DNA of 64,000 nucleotides from Arthrobacter sp. ZGTC412 (GCF_002929215.1 NZ_PJII01000007.1:111246-175245), one strand, 5' to 3'; numbered from the stretch's first letter, positions 28,072 to 37,638 are shown. Notes: generated by a model not told the origin, from the sequence alone. Program-made: numbers and translations.

Positions 28072-29820
28072 ATGGACGTCAAAGTAGACACGGACAGCTA
28101 CGTCATCGGTGTGGACTATGGAACGCTTTCCGGCCGGGCCGTGGTGGTCCGTGTCCGTGACGGCAAGGAGCTCGGCAGCGGTGTGTACGAGTACCCGCAC
28201 GCAGTGGTCACAGACGCCCTTCCGGCGGATGTGGCGGGCCTTTCCGGTAGGCCCGGCGCCCGGCTTCCCGGGGAATGGGCGCTTCAGGTACCAAACGACT
28301 ACCGCGACGTCCTGCGGATCGCGGTTCCGGCCGCTCTGGCCGAAGCCGGCCTTGACCCGGCCGCCGTCGTCGGAATTGCCACGGACTTCACTGCCTGCAC
28401 CATGGTGCCGGCCAAGGCGGACGGCACCCCGCTGAACGAGGTCCCCGGGTTCGGGAACCGGCCCCATGCCTACGTGAAGCTGTGGCGCCACCACGCAGCG
28501 CAGGGCCAGGCCGACCGGATCAACCAGCTGGCTGCGGAACGGGGCGAGGAGTGGCTGCCGCGCTACGGCGGGCTGATTTCCTCGGAATGGGAGTTCGCCA
28601 AAGGCCTGCAGCTCCTGGAGGAGGACCCGGAAGCTTACGCGGAGATGGACCACTGGGTTGAAGCTGCCGACTGGATCGTCTGGCAGCTGTGCGGCCAGTA
28701 CGTCCGCAATGCCTGCACCGCCGGGTACAAGGGCATTTACCAGGACGGCCGGTACCCGTCCGAGGACTTCCTGGCGGCCCTGAATCCCCAGTTTAAGGAC
28801 TTTGTCAGTTCCAAGCTCGAGCACATCATTGGCAGCCTCGGCGACGCCGCGGGCTACCTCACTGCCGAGGCTGCTGCCTGGACCGGCCTGCCCGAAGGCA
28901 TTGCCGTGGCCGTAGGCAATGTGGACGCCCACGTGACGGCACCTGCGGCGAGGGCAGTGGATCCAGGGCAGCTGGTGGCCATTATGGGCACCTCCACCTG
29001 CCACGTTATGAACGGCGCTGAGCTCCGTGAAGTGCCCGGCATGTGTGGCGTAGTGGACGGCGGAATTGTCGACGGGCTCTGGGGCTACGAAGCCGGCCAG
29101 TCCGGCGTAGGCGACATCTTCGCCTGGTTCACCAAGTACGGTGTGCCGCCCGAATACCACCAGGCAGCCGAAGCAGCCGGCCTCGGCATCCACGAATACC
29201 TCACCGAACTGGCGTCGCAACAGGCCATTGGCGGGCATGGGCTCATCGCCCTTGACTGGCATTCGGGCAACCGCTCGGTGCTGGTGGACCACGAGCTCTC
29301 CGGAATCGTGGTTGGACAGACCCTTGCCACGCGCCCCGAAGATACGTACCGGGCACTGCTGGAAGCCACCGCCTTCGGCACCCGGACCATCGTGGACGCC
29401 TTCCGCGATTCGGGCGTTCCGGTGAATGAGTTCATCGTGGCGGGCGGCCTGCTCAAGAACCCGCTCCTTATGCAGATCTACGCGGACGCCACCAACCTGC
29501 AGCTCTCAACCATCGGTTCCACCCAGGGCCCGGCCCTCGGCTCAGCCATCCATGCGGCCGTCGCGGCAGGAAAGTATGCCAATGTCCGTGAAGCCGCCGC
29601 GGCGATGGGTTCCGAACCTGGCGAGGTCTACACACCTATCCCGGAAAACGTGGCCGCGTACGAGGAACTGTTCCAGGAATACAAGGCCCTGCACGACTAC
29701 TTCGGCCGCGGCAGCAACAACGTGATGCACCGGCTCAAAGCCATCCAGCGCAGGGCGGCCGGTTCCGTTTTTGAACCTGCCACCAGCGCTTCCGCGGCTG
29801 CTGTGGAGGTGTCGGCATGA
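28072..29820 (+). CDS. araB: Ribulokinase
   Basis: 582 residues from ATG 28072, GGAGGA eight bases upstream. FGGY kinase with N-terminal 'VIGVDYGTLSGRAVVV', the 'TDFTACTMVPAKADGTPL' substrate segment, 'GNVDAHVTAPAARAVDPGQLVAIMGTSTCHVM', and C-terminal 'FIVAGGLLKNPLLMQIYADATN'. Phosphorylates L-ribulose to L-ribulose-5-phosphate with ATP. First gene of araBDA; overlaps araD by 4 bp. Confidence 0.96.
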   Translation: MDVKVDTDSYVIGVDYGTLSGRAVVVRVRDGKELGSGVYEYPHAVVTDALPADVAGLSGRPGARLPGEWALQVPNDYRDVLRIAVPAALAEAGLDPAAVVGIATDFTACTMVPAKADGTPLNEVPGFGNRPHAYVKLWRHHAAQGQADRINQLAAERGEEWLPRYGGLISSEWEFAKGLQLLEEDPEAYAEMDHWVEAADWIVWQLCGQYVRNACTAGYKGIYQDGRYPSEDFLAALNPQFKDFVSSKLEHIIGSLGDAAGYLTAEAAAWTGLPEGIAVAVGNVDAHVTAPAARAVDPGQLVAIMGTSTCHVMNGAELREVPGMCGVVDGGIVDGLWGYEAGQSGVGDIFAWFTKYGVPPEYHQAAEAAGLGIHEYLTELASQQAIGGHGLIALDWHSGNRSVLVDHELSGIVVGQTLATRPEDTYRALLEATAFGTRTIVDAFRDSGVPVNEFIVAGGLLKNPLLMQIYADATNLQLSTIGSTQGPALGSAIHAAVAAGKYANVREAAAAMGSEPGEVYTPIPENVAAYEELFQEYKALHDYFGRGSNNVMHRLKAIQRRAAGSVFEPATSASAAAVEVSA

Positions 29821-30524
29821 GCGCCATGACTGGAACCGGAATCCTGGACGTTATTAACCGTGTCCGCGAGGAGGTCTGCGGCCTGCACGCAGAGCTGACC
29901 CGCTACGGGCTGGTGGTCTGGACGGCAGGGAATGTCTCAGCCAGGGTTCCCGGCCGCGAGCTGATGGTCATCAAGCCTTCCGGCGTCTCCTACCAGGACC
30001 TGACCCCGGAACAGATGGTGGTCACGGATCTTTACGGGGTGCCCGTGGTTGGTGATGCAGCAGGTGAGTGGGGCAATCCGACGCTCTCGCCGTCGTCGGA
30101 CACTGCAGCGCACGCGTACGTGTACCGGCACATGCCCGAGGTGGGCGGGGTGGTGCACACGCACTCCACCTACGCCACCGCGTGGGCTGCGCGCGGGGAA
30201 GCGATCCCGTGCGTGCTGACCATGATGAGTGACGAATTCGGCGGATCCATTCCCGTGGGGCCGTTCGCGCTGATCGGCGACGACTCCATCGGCCACGGGA
30301 TTGTGGAGACATTGAAAAACTCCAATTCCCCGGCCGTGCTGATGCAGAACCACGGGCCGTTCACCGTCGGCAAGGACGCCAGATCCGCGGTGAAGGCGGC
30401 CGTGATGTGCGAGGAAGTGGCCCGCACGGTCCACATCGCACGGCAGCTGGGCGAGCCCCTACCCATCAACCAGGGCCACATCGACTCCCTCTACGCCCGT
30501 TACCAGAGTGTCTACGGCCAGTAA
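29817..30524 (+). CDS. araD: L-ribulose-5-phosphate 4-epimerase
   Basis: 235 residues. Class II aldolase family: 'GNVSARVPGRELMVIKPSGVSY' near residue 38, catalytic Asp/Glu region 'SDTAAHAYVYRHMPEVGGVVHTHSTYATAWAA' with metal His pair 'HTH', and the third His in 'LMQNHGPFTVG'. Converts L-ribulose-5-P to D-xylulose-5-P with a divalent metal. ATGA overlap with araB shows coupling. Confidence 0.96.
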   Translation: MSAMTGTGILDVINRVREEVCGLHAELTRYGLVVWTAGNVSARVPGRELMVIKPSGVSYQDLTPEQMVVTDLYGVPVVGDAAGEWGNPTLSPSSDTAAHAYVYRHMPEVGGVVHTHSTYATAWAARGEAIPCVLTMMSDEFGGSIPVGPFALIGDDSIGHGIVETLKNSNSPAVLMQNHGPFTVGKDARSAVKAAVMCEEVARTVHIARQLGEPLPINQGHIDSLYARYQSVYGQ

Positions 30525-30596
30525 CGGCCGCCCTGTAACAGCCGGGCCGGTAGCGGCCCCCAGCAACAACCGGGCCAGTAATGGCCCCCACAACTC
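30516..30596 (+). repeat. Three imperfect tandem copies of a ~28-bp unit between araD and araA
   Basis: Units start with GGCCAGTAACGGCC (30516), GGCCGGTAGCGGCC (30545) and GGCCAGTAATGGCC (30573), each followed by a C-rich stretch and CAAC-type end. The first unit contains the araD stop codon, so the array seems to have grown from the end of araD. Each copy can form a small GGCC/GGCC hairpin. Confidence 0.75.
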
Positions 30597-30613
30597 ATTC
30601 CCAAGGAGAATCC

Positions 30614-32134
30614 ATGAGCACCGCAGCAAACACCTCCCTTGACGGCTACGAGGTCTGGTTCCTCACCGGCAGCCAGCACCTCTACGGAGAGGACGTCCTC
30701 AAGCAGGTGGCCGCCCAGTCCCAGGAGATCGCCAACCAGCTCAACGCTTCGTCCTCCGTTCCGGTGCGGATCGTGTGGAAGCCGGTCCTGACCGACTCGG
30801 ACGCCATCCGGCGCACCGCGCTGGAAGCCAACTCGGACGACTCCGTCATCGGCGTCACCGCGTGGATGCACACCTTCTCGCCTGCCAAGATGTGGATCCA
30901 GGGCCTGGACCTGCTGCGCAAGCCGCTCCTGCACCTGCACACCCAGGCCAACCGGGACCTGCCCTGGGCCGACATCGACTTCGACTTCATGAACCTCAAC
31001 CAGGCCGCCCACGGCGACCGCGAGTTCGGCTACATCCAGTCCCGCCTCGGCATTGCCCGCAAAACCGTGGTGGGGCACGTCTCCAACCCCGAGGTCGCGC
31101 GCCAGGTGGGTTCCTGGCAGCGGGCCGCCGCCGGCTGGGCCGCCGTCCGGACCCTGAAGCTGACCCGCTTCGGCGACAACATGCGCAACGTCGCCGTCAC
31201 CGAGGGTGACAAGACCGAGGCGGAGCTGCGCTTCGGCGTCGCAGTGAACACCTGGTCAGTGAATGAGCTCGCCGACGCCGTGCACGGCGCCGCAGTGTCC
31301 GATGTCGACGCCCTGGTTGCCGAGTACGAGGACCTTTACGACGTGGTTCCGGAGCTCCGCGCAGGCGCGGCGCGCCACGATTCACTCCGCTACGGGGCGA
31401 GAATCGAACTTGGCCTGCGCAGCTTCCTGGAAGCCAACGGGTCGGCAGCGTTCACCACCTCCTTCGAGGACCTCGGCGCACTCCGGCAGCTCCCCGGCCT
31501 GGCCGTGCAGCGTCTGATGGCGGCCGGCTACGGCTTCGGCGCCGAGGGCGACTGGAAGACCGCCATCCTGGTCCGCGCCGCGAAGGTCATGGGCGCGGGA
31601 CTGCCCGGCGGAGCCTCCCTGATGGAGGACTACACCTACCACCTGGAACCCGGCTCCGAGAAGATTTTGGGCGCCCACATGCTGGAGGTCTGCCCGTCCC
31701 TGACCGCCGGCAAGCCGCGCCTGGAGATCCACCCGCTGGGAATCGGCGGCAAAGAGGACCCGGTGCGCCTGGTGTTCGACGCCGACGCCTCCCCGGGCGT
31801 GGTCGTCGCCCTTTCGGACATGCGGGACCGTTTCCGCCTGGTGGCCAACGCCGTCGACGTCGTCCCGCTGGACCAGCCGCTGCCGAACCTTCCCGTGGCA
31901 CGCGCCCTGTGGCAGCCAAAGCCCGACTTCGCCACCTCCGCCGCCGCCTGGCTCACGGCCGGCGCAGCCCACCACACCGTACTCTCCACCCAGGTGGACA
32001 TGGATGTGTTCGAGGACTTCGCGGAAATCGCCAAAACCGAGCTGCTCACCATCAATGAGGGAACCACCATCCGCCAGTTCAAGAAGGACCTGAACTGGAA
32101 CGCTGCCTACTACAAACTGGCCGGCGGAATCTAG
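30614..32134 (+). CDS. araA: L-arabinose isomerase
   Basis: 506 residues from ATG 30614 with AAGGAG upstream. Family pattern: '[19 protein letters not shown]' at the N-terminus, '[21 protein letters not shown]', '[11 protein letters not shown]', '[14 protein letters not shown]', and '[36 protein letters not shown]' with metal Glu residues. Isomerises L-arabinose to L-ribulose with Mn. Last gene of the ara operon, followed by a hairpin terminator. No ara-specific transporter is in the window. Confidence 0.97.
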   Translation: MSTAANTSLDGYEVWFLTGSQHLYGEDVLKQVAAQSQEIANQLNASSSVPVRIVWKPVLTDSDAIRRTALEANSDDSVIGVTAWMHTFSPAKMWIQGLDLLRKPLLHLHTQANRDLPWADIDFDFMNLNQAAHGDREFGYIQSRLGIARKTVVGHVSNPEVARQVGSWQRAAAGWAAVRTLKLTRFGDNMRNVAVTEGDKTEAELRFGVAVNTWSVNELADAVHGAAVSDVDALVAEYEDLYDVVPELRAGAARHDSLRYGARIELGLRSFLEANGSAAFTTSFEDLGALRQLPGLAVQRLMAAGYGFGAEGDWKTAILVRAAKVMGAGLPGGASLMEDYTYHLEPGSEKILGAHMLEVCPSLTAGKPRLEIHPLGIGGKEDPVRLVFDADASPGVVVALSDMRDRFRLVANAVDVVPLDQPLPNLPVARALWQPKPDFATSAAAWLTAGAAHHTVLSTQVDMDVFEDFAEIAKTELLTINEGTTIRQFKKDLNWNAAYYKLAGGI

Positions 32135-32182
32135 GCAGCCTTTCCCGAAAGCAGCGCCTCCTCAAGGCAGCTTTAACGAGGC

Positions 32183-32210
32183 AGCCCCGGGAGCCATTGC
32201 TTCCGGGGCT
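32183..32210 (+). terminator. Probable terminator after araA
   Basis: AGCCCCGG-GAGC (32183-32194) pairs with GCTTCCGGGGCT (32199-32210), loop CATT; the downstream T content is modest (CTCACTCTTGGGTCTTT). Confidence 0.55.
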
Positions 32211-32242
32211 CCCTCACTCTTGGGTCTTTGCCGCTTGCTTGC

Positions 32243-33265
32243 CTAGTGGCCGAAGTGCGCGCGTGGTGGGCCCTCAGGCAGTCGCTCGAGGATGTCCTCC
32301 GCCACCCTGCGGACCTTTATATTCCGGTGGCTTGACGCCTTGGCCAGGATCGAAAAGGCCTCGTGGTAGGAGCACCTGTTCTGGGCCATGATCACCCCGC
32401 AGGCAACGTTTATGGAGGTGCGGCTGTCCAATGCCAAACGCAGGTCCGAGGCGGTGGACCTCGCAGTGTGCAGGTCGAGGGCCATCTGCAGGCTCTTGGA
32501 GGCAAGGTCCGCGAAGGCCCGTGCCTCGGAAATCACCTGCAGTGGGAACGCCTTGGCGTCCTGGGCAAAAAATGCCAGGGCTGCGCTGCTCTGGCGGACA
32601 GGAGTGCCGTCGTCCCGCACCTCCCCGTCCTGGTCCAGGCGAAGACGAACGCCCAGGACACTGCCCAGATTGGCCAGCTGCAGCTGGCTGCAGTACCGCG
32701 GCCAGCGGAAGTCCCCGCTTCTTTGCAGCACTGCCACGGGATGTCCGCCGGACAGGACCTCGCTGACCGGCCCTTCGCCCGCCTCCTGCTCCCACTCCAG
32801 CAGGCGGATGACTTCCGGCGAGGTGCCGGTGATGGCCGGCGCCCTCTTCGTCTGGTGCACCACCACACCGCATTCAATGACAAGGCCTGCCGTGCGGACC
32901 ACGGCCCGGGCGGATGCGGCCGCGAGCAGTTCGAGGGAGTCGTGCAGTGTCTCTGTGCCGGTCATCAGGTCCAGCAGGATCCCGTCCGGTTTCCCTGCTG
33001 CGGAGGGGTTCCCTGCTGCGGAGGCCGCTGTCCTGGGCTGCCGTGGGGTTGCGGGTGCAGTGTGCCCCAACGGGGAGTTTCCGCGTGAGCCGTTTACCGG
33101 AGCGGCAGCACCCTGCCGGTGGTGGTTGGGGCCCTGCGGGGAAGTAAGAGGGCCGGCGACGGCTGGGGGAGAGGCCTTGGTCTCGAAGGCCTCCTCGTCG
33201 CCGGCCCCGTCTAGTGCCCGGGTCCGTCGGACCGGGAAGTCGGAGCTTGCGTATCGTGCATGCAT
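32243..33265 (-). CDS. GAF-ANTAR domain protein (RNA-binding antiterminator type)
   Basis: 340 residues. A disordered N-terminal ~95 residues rich in Pro, Ala and Gly, a GAF domain (about 100-245: 'LHDSLELLAAASARAVVRTAGLVIECGVVV', 'EWEQEAGEGPVSEVLSGG', 'GSVLGVRLRLDQDG'), then a C-terminal ANTAR domain ('DLRLALDSRTSINVACGVIMAQNRCSYHEAFSILAKASSHRNIKVRRVAEDIL'). ANTAR domains bind paired stem-loops in mRNA to stop termination; the GAF probably senses a ligand or redox state. Convergent with araA. The true start may lie further inside because the N-terminus is low-complexity. Confidence 0.85.
   Translation of the reverse strand: MHARYASSDFPVRRTRALDGAGDEEAFETKASPPAVAGPLTSPQGPNHHRQGAAAPVNGSRGNSPLGHTAPATPRQPRTAASAAGNPSAAGKPDGILLDLMTGTETLHDSLELLAAASARAVVRTAGLVIECGVVVHQTKRAPAITGTSPEVIRLLEWEQEAGEGPVSEVLSGGHPVAVLQRSGDFRWPRYCSQLQLANLGSVLGVRLRLDQDGEVRDDGTPVRQSSAALAFFAQDAKAFPLQVISEARAFADLASKSLQMALDLHTARSTASDLRLALDSRTSINVACGVIMAQNRCSYHEAFSILAKASSHRNIKVRRVAEDILERLPEGPPRAHFGH
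32991..33024. repeat. In-frame 18-bp tandem repeat in the GAF-ANTAR gene
   Basis: TTCCCTGCTGCGGAGG occurs at 32991-33006 and again at 33009-33024. It duplicates six residues (SAAGNP/SAAGKP) in the disordered N-terminal region and keeps the frame. Confidence 0.85.
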
Positions 33266-33583
33266 TTCGTCTCACACCCCCTCGTGAGTCAAGTACCGCG
33301 AGCCAGAACACGTCATGTCTCTGTGAAAAACCTAGTTCCGTGGCGGCCGGGGAGAACGCGTAACCGGTACTCGTTTTTGTAATTAGGTAGTACTTGGTTT
33401 TTGGTAACCGCTACCTGCTTTTGGTGTCTTCGCAGGTGGGCGTCCCGGCGCGGCCGGGGGCCGCGGCGGGCACGTTTGAGGCCCAGGTTCGGCCGTTGGG
33501 CTTGACGCGAGCCGCAGTACCGCCAACAATCTTTCTATAACGTTGTAAAAAGTAGAAGCGAACCCAGGAATGAGGACGTTTTC
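33266..33583. other. 318-bp intergenic region before the arabinofuranosidase gene
   Basis: No coding frame with typical codon use. The left part (33266-33400) would hold the promoter of the GAF-ANTAR gene. The right part holds the promoter and operator of the GH51 gene, given separately. Confidence 0.6.
33502..33547 (+). promoter_or_regulatory. Promoter and LacI-type operator of the arabinofuranosidase gene
   Basis: -35 TTGACG 33502-33507, 17-bp spacer, -10 AACAAT 33525-33530. The near-palindrome TATAACGTTGTA (33536-33547) lies over the expected start point. The related TGCAACGATGTA stands just before the lacI-type gene at 35918. Confidence 0.55.
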
Positions 33584-35143
33584 GTGGCAGCAACAGAACC
33601 GGTAGGTCCCACCGGGACCAGCGACGCAGGACCCGCCGCAGCAAAGATCACTATGGATCCGGCCTTTGCGGTTGGGCCCGTCCGCCGCCGCACTTTCGGT
33701 GCCTTTGTGGAACACCTGGGACGCTGTGTGTACACCGGCATCTTTGAGCCGGACCATCCGCAGGCCGACGAGGACGGTTTCCGCGGCGACGTGTTGGAGC
33801 TGACCCGCGAACTCGGAGTGTCCACCGTCCGCTACCCGGGCGGCAACTTCGTCTCCGGCTACCGCTGGGAGGACGGCGTGGGTCCCGCGGACAAGCGGCC
33901 CGTCCGTCTCGACCTTGCCTGGCACTCCACCGACCCCAACCTGGTAGGCGTTGACGAGTTCGCCAAGTGGTCAGCCAAGGCCGGCGTCGAGACCATGATG
34001 GCCGTGAACCTCGGCACCCGTGGCACGCAGGAAGCCCTGGACCTGCTGGAGTACTGCAACATCGATGGCGGCACTGCCTTGTCGGACCAGCGCCGGGCCA
34101 ATGGCGCAAAAAGCGGCTACGGCATCAAAATGTGGTGCCTGGGCAACGAAATGGACGGTCCCTGGCAAATCGGGCACAAGAATCCCCGGGAGTACGGCCG
34201 GCTCGCCGCCGATACCGCCCGCGGCATGCGCATGGTCGAACCCGACCTGGAACTGGTGGCCTGCGGCAGTTCCGGCCCCACCATGAGTACCTTCGGCGAG
34301 TGGGAGCGCATCGTTCTCTCGGAGACCTACGAACTGGTGGACCTCATTTCGGCGCACCAGTACTTCGAGGACTTCGGCGACCTGCAGGAACACCTTTCCG
34401 CCGGCGCTCGGATGGAAGCCTTCATCCACGACATCGTGAGCCACATCGACCACGTGAAATCCGTGAAGAAGTCCACCAAGCGGGTGCACATCTCCTTTGA
34501 CGAGTGGAACGTGTGGCACATGAGCCGGGACGAGTCCCGGGCGCCTACCGGCAAGGACTGGCCGGTAGCCCCCGTCCTGCTCGAGGACACCTACACGGTG
34601 GCGGACGCCGTCGTCGTCGGTGATCTGCTGGTTACGCTGCTTAAGAACACCGACCGCGTCCACTCTGCAAGCCTGGCGCAGCTGGTCAACGTGATCGCCC
34701 CCATCATGGCCGAGCCCGGCGGCCGCGCGTGGAAGCAGACCACCTTCCACCCGTTCGCTCTCACCTCACGGCATGCTTCCGGAACCGTGCTGCAGCTCGC
34801 CGTCGAATCGCCGCTGGTCAGTGGCGGCAAGACGCTCGACTTTGCCACGGTGTCCGCCGTGGCCACCTATGACGCCGAGAAGGGCGAGGCTGTGGTGTTC
34901 GCCGTGAACCGCTCCGCCACGGAGGCGCTCGGACTGGACGCGGTGGTGTCCGGCCTCGGTAACGTTCGCGTTGTTGAGGCCGTCACGTACGCCAACAAGG
35001 ACCCCTACTGGCAGGCAACGGCAGATGATTCGACGTCGGTCCTGCCGTCGGAGAACGTCTCCGTGAAGGCCGACGGCGGCCGGCTCACCGCCGAACTCCC
35101 GGCGGTGTCCTGGTCCATGATCCGGCTGGCAGTGGGCCAGTAG
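33584..35143 (+). CDS. abfA: Alpha-L-arabinofuranosidase (GH51)
   Basis: 519 residues, GTG start with GAGGA seven bases upstream; no signal peptide, so intracellular. GH51 features: 'FVEHLGRCVYTGIFEP', 'TVRYPGGNFVSGYRWEDGVGP', acid/base Glu189 in 'CLGNEMDGPW', nucleophile Glu307 in 'SFDEWNVWHM', and a C-terminal beta-sandwich. Releases arabinose from imported arabino-oligosaccharides, feeding araBDA upstream. The operator at 33536-33547 and the LacI gene 0.8 kb downstream suggest local control. Confidence 0.95.
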   Translation: MAATEPVGPTGTSDAGPAAAKITMDPAFAVGPVRRRTFGAFVEHLGRCVYTGIFEPDHPQADEDGFRGDVLELTRELGVSTVRYPGGNFVSGYRWEDGVGPADKRPVRLDLAWHSTDPNLVGVDEFAKWSAKAGVETMMAVNLGTRGTQEALDLLEYCNIDGGTALSDQRRANGAKSGYGIKMWCLGNEMDGPWQIGHKNPREYGRLAADTARGMRMVEPDLELVACGSSGPTMSTFGEWERIVLSETYELVDLISAHQYFEDFGDLQEHLSAGARMEAFIHDIVSHIDHVKSVKKSTKRVHISFDEWNVWHMSRDESRAPTGKDWPVAPVLLEDTYTVADAVVVGDLLVTLLKNTDRVHSASLAQLVNVIAPIMAEPGGRAWKQTTFHPFALTSRHASGTVLQLAVESPLVSGGKTLDFATVSAVATYDAEKGEAVVFAVNRSATEALGLDAVVSGLGNVRVVEAVTYANKDPYWQATADDSTSVLPSENVSVKADGGRLTAELPAVSWSMIRLAVGQ

Positions 35144-35232
35144 CCTCACGGGGTAAGAGTTTCAGCGGGGCGCGGGAAGTAAGTTCCCGTGCCCCGCTGA
35201 CTGTCGGGGGGAACCTCTGGAAAGATGAGGGC

Positions 35233-35814
35233 ATGGAACTGCACATCACGGGGGATCCCGCCGCGGACAAGTTGTTGAGCGAGGACGCTTTCGCACTGCT
35301 GACGGGCATGCTGCTGGACCAGCAGGTGACCATGGAATCGGCGTTCGCCGGGCCCGAGAAAATCAAAACCAGGTTCGGGTCCATAAAGCCCGAAGCCGTC
35401 GCTTCGCAGGAGCCGCAGGCCTTCGTCGAGATGTTCAAGGAGCGGCCAGCAGTCCACCGCTTCCCGGGTTCGATGGCGGCTCGCGTGCAGGCGCTCGCTG
35501 AAACGGTGCAGAGCGAGTGGGACGGAGACGCCACCGCGATCTGGACGAGGGGCGGGCCCGACGGCAGCGAGGTGTTGCGCCGGTTGAAGGCGTTGCCGGG
35601 CTTTGGTGAGCAGAAGGCCAAGATCTTCCTTGCCCTGCTGGGCAAGCAGTGCGGCCTCCGGGCGCCAGGCTGGCGCGAAGCGGCCGGGCACTATGGCGAG
35701 GAAGGTGCTTACCTTTCGGTCGCCGACATCGTTGATCCGGAATCCCTGGTCAAAGTACGGGCCAGCAAGCAGGCTGCCAAAGCAGCAGCGAAGGCAGCAA
35801 AAGCGGCGGGCTGA
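35233..35814 (+). CDS. HhH-GPD family base-excision DNA glycosylase-like protein
   Basis: 193 residues. 'LTGMLLDQQVTMESAFAGPEKIKTRFG' is the N-terminal helical part with the conserved Gln-Gln; the helix-hairpin-helix is 'LRRLKALPGFGEQKAKIFLALLGKQ'. The catalytic Asp position usual after the HhH is not obvious ('APGWREAAG'). It ends with a Lys/Ala-rich tail ('QAAKAAAKAAKAAG') likely to bind DNA. AAAGAT six bases before the ATG suggests a leaderless mRNA. Confidence 0.8.
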   Translation: MELHITGDPAADKLLSEDAFALLTGMLLDQQVTMESAFAGPEKIKTRFGSIKPEAVASQEPQAFVEMFKERPAVHRFPGSMAARVQALAETVQSEWDGDATAIWTRGGPDGSEVLRRLKALPGFGEQKAKIFLALLGKQCGLRAPGWREAAGHYGEEGAYLSVADIVDPESLVKVRASKQAAKAAAKAAKAAG

Positions 35815-35869
35815 CCGGACTCGTCCCCGCCTGCTTGCTCACGGCGGTTCCTGCACGGAACCCATCTTC

Positions 35870-35881
35870 TGCAACGATGTA
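35870..35881 (+). promoter_or_regulatory. Possible LacI-type operator before the regulator gene
   Basis: TGCAACGATGTA shares T-N2-AACG-N-TGTA with the site at the GH51 promoter (33536-33547). It is 36 bp upstream of the regulator start. Confidence 0.4.
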
Positions 35882-35917
35882 TGCCAGGAACAGGCGGAAC
35901 CACAAAAAGGAGCCACG

Positions 35918-36922
35918 ATGGCGGTCACCATGAATGACGTAGCGAGGGCGGCGGGCGTCTCGCTGAAGACGGTTTCCAACGTCCTGAACGACTACGAGTT
36001 CATCCGGCCCGCCACCAAGCAGCGGGTCCAGGACGCCATCGCCGAACTCGGGTACGAAGCAAACCTCACAGCCCGCAGCCTCCGCTCCGGCAAGACCCGC
36101 ATGCTGGGCCTGGTCCTGTCAGACCTTTCCGCGCCTTACTACGCGGAGCTTGCCTCCAGGCTCATGAAAGCAGCCGCACAGCGGGGCTACCGGGTGCTGG
36201 TGGAACAGTCAGACGCCGTGGCGGACGTGGAATTGAACGCCCTGCAGGGGCCGTTCCGCCAGCTGACCGACGGCCTGCTGTTTACGCCGCTGATAATCGA
36301 CGCCGAGGCCATCGCAGCCCGCCTGGGCAAGAAGCCACTGGTCATGCTGGGAGAACACATCCTGGATCCCCGGTTCGACCTCGTCACGATGAAGAACGAG
36401 GAAGCGGCCGCGGCCCTGACCGCCCACCTGCTGGCCGCCGGCCGCCGTCGGGTCGCGGTGATCGGCGCGCGCCCGGAGGAGTCAACCGGCAGTCCCGGGC
36501 TCCGCCTCAACGGCTACCGGAAAGCGCTGGAGCAGGCCGGGGTTCCGTTCGATCCGGCGCTGATCGCGCCGTGCGAGTGGCGCCGGGACAATGGCGCGGC
36601 CGCCGTTGCCGCGCTCCTGGACAGGGGCGTGAAGTTTGACGCCGTCTTCGGCCTGAACGACGTCCTCGCCTTGGGAGCCATGCACGAACTGCTGATCCGC
36701 GGCGTCCGGGTGCCGGACGAAGTGGCCGTGGCGGGCTTCGACGATATTGACGAGGCACGGTTTGCGTCGCCGTCGCTCACCACCGTCTCGCCGGGCATGG
36801 AGGAGATCGCGGAACGCTCCATCGCCCTGCTGCTCGACCGGATCGAGGGGCAGGAAACGAACAGCCAGGGCGTTCATGTCGAGGCGGGGTTCCAGCTGAA
36901 AATCCGCGAATCCGCACCCTAG
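35918..36922 (+). CDS. LacI-family transcriptional regulator
   Basis: 334 residues from ATG 35918, AAGGAG five bases upstream. DNA-binding head 'VTMNDVARAAGVSLKTVSNVLNDYEFIRPATKQRV', hinge 'NLTARSLRSGKTRMLGLVLSDLSAPYYAELASRL', ligand domain with 'HLLAAGRRRVAVIGARPEES' and 'FDAVFGLNDVLALGAMHELLIRGVRVPDEVAVAGFDD'. It is preceded by a site like that at the GH51 promoter, so it may control itself and the arabinofuranosidase (inference). Confidence 0.93.
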   Translation: MAVTMNDVARAAGVSLKTVSNVLNDYEFIRPATKQRVQDAIAELGYEANLTARSLRSGKTRMLGLVLSDLSAPYYAELASRLMKAAAQRGYRVLVEQSDAVADVELNALQGPFRQLTDGLLFTPLIIDAEAIAARLGKKPLVMLGEHILDPRFDLVTMKNEEAAAALTAHLLAAGRRRVAVIGARPEESTGSPGLRLNGYRKALEQAGVPFDPALIAPCEWRRDNGAAAVAALLDRGVKFDAVFGLNDVLALGAMHELLIRGVRVPDEVAVAGFDDIDEARFASPSLTTVSPGMEEIAERSIALLLDRIEGQETNSQGVHVEAGFQLKIRESAP

Positions 36923-36984
36923 GTTTTACCCGGCCAGCCACAGGGTACCTTTCCCACAGATCTCTACAAGGGAAAGGTGCGGAC

Positions 36985-37536
36985 ATGATTGCACTTCTTG
37001 TCATCGACATGCAGAACGCCTACTTCGAGGCGCCGGAACTGGCGGAACAGCAGGAGCGGCTGGTCGAGTCCTGCAACAGGTTGCTGAAGGCCTTCAAGGC
37101 GAGCGGGCACAAGGCGTTGATGGTGGGTACCGAGCACGAGCGGGACAAATCCACGTGGACGCTGAACATGCTTGACGACGACCAGGGCTTCATTTTCCGT
37201 GGCAGCGAGCAGGCGCAGGCTGTGCCCGGCCTCGCCATCGAGGGCCTGCCGCAGCTGAACAAAACGCGTGACAGCGCCTTCGTTGGCACCAATCTGCTGG
37301 CCCGGCTGCGCAACTGGGGCGCCGACGAAGTGGTGCTCGCCGGGGTCTCCACCCACAACTGCATCGCCCAAACCGGCGCCGACGCCTTCGCACACAACAT
37401 CCGGGTCACCTACGCGAAGGATGCCATGGCCTCGGAGGACAACCAGGACGCTGCGGACATGCTGCGCATCCTCTCCACCAGTTACCGCCAGCCCGTCCAG
37501 TCCAGCGACGAGATCCTGGCCCGGCTCAACCACTGA
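36985..37536 (+). CDS. Isochorismatase-family cysteine hydrolase
   Basis: 183 residues, AAAGG upstream. Catalytic triad Asp8 ('LLVIDMQNAYF'), Lys93 ('LNKTRDSAF') and Cys126 ('GVSTHNCIAQTG') of the nicotinamidase/isochorismatase superfamily. It probably hydrolyses an amide. Lying 182 bp before ureA, an ammonia-releasing amidase role would fit the urease context, but the substrate is not shown by the sequence. Confidence 0.85.
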   Translation: MIALLVIDMQNAYFEAPELAEQQERLVESCNRLLKAFKASGHKALMVGTEHERDKSTWTLNMLDDDQGFIFRGSEQAQAVPGLAIEGLPQLNKTRDSAFVGTNLLARLRNWGADEVVLAGVSTHNCIAQTGADAFAHNIRVTYAKDAMASEDNQDAADMLRILSTSYRQPVQSSDEILARLNH

Positions 37537-37638
37537 GCCACGCGGCGTCGTCCGCGCCTTCCCGGGGTTGAAACCTGGGGAGATTTCAGCGCGGCTGGCC
37601 CAGATCCGGAAGTGAGTCGGGACGCGGAGAGCTGCGTA

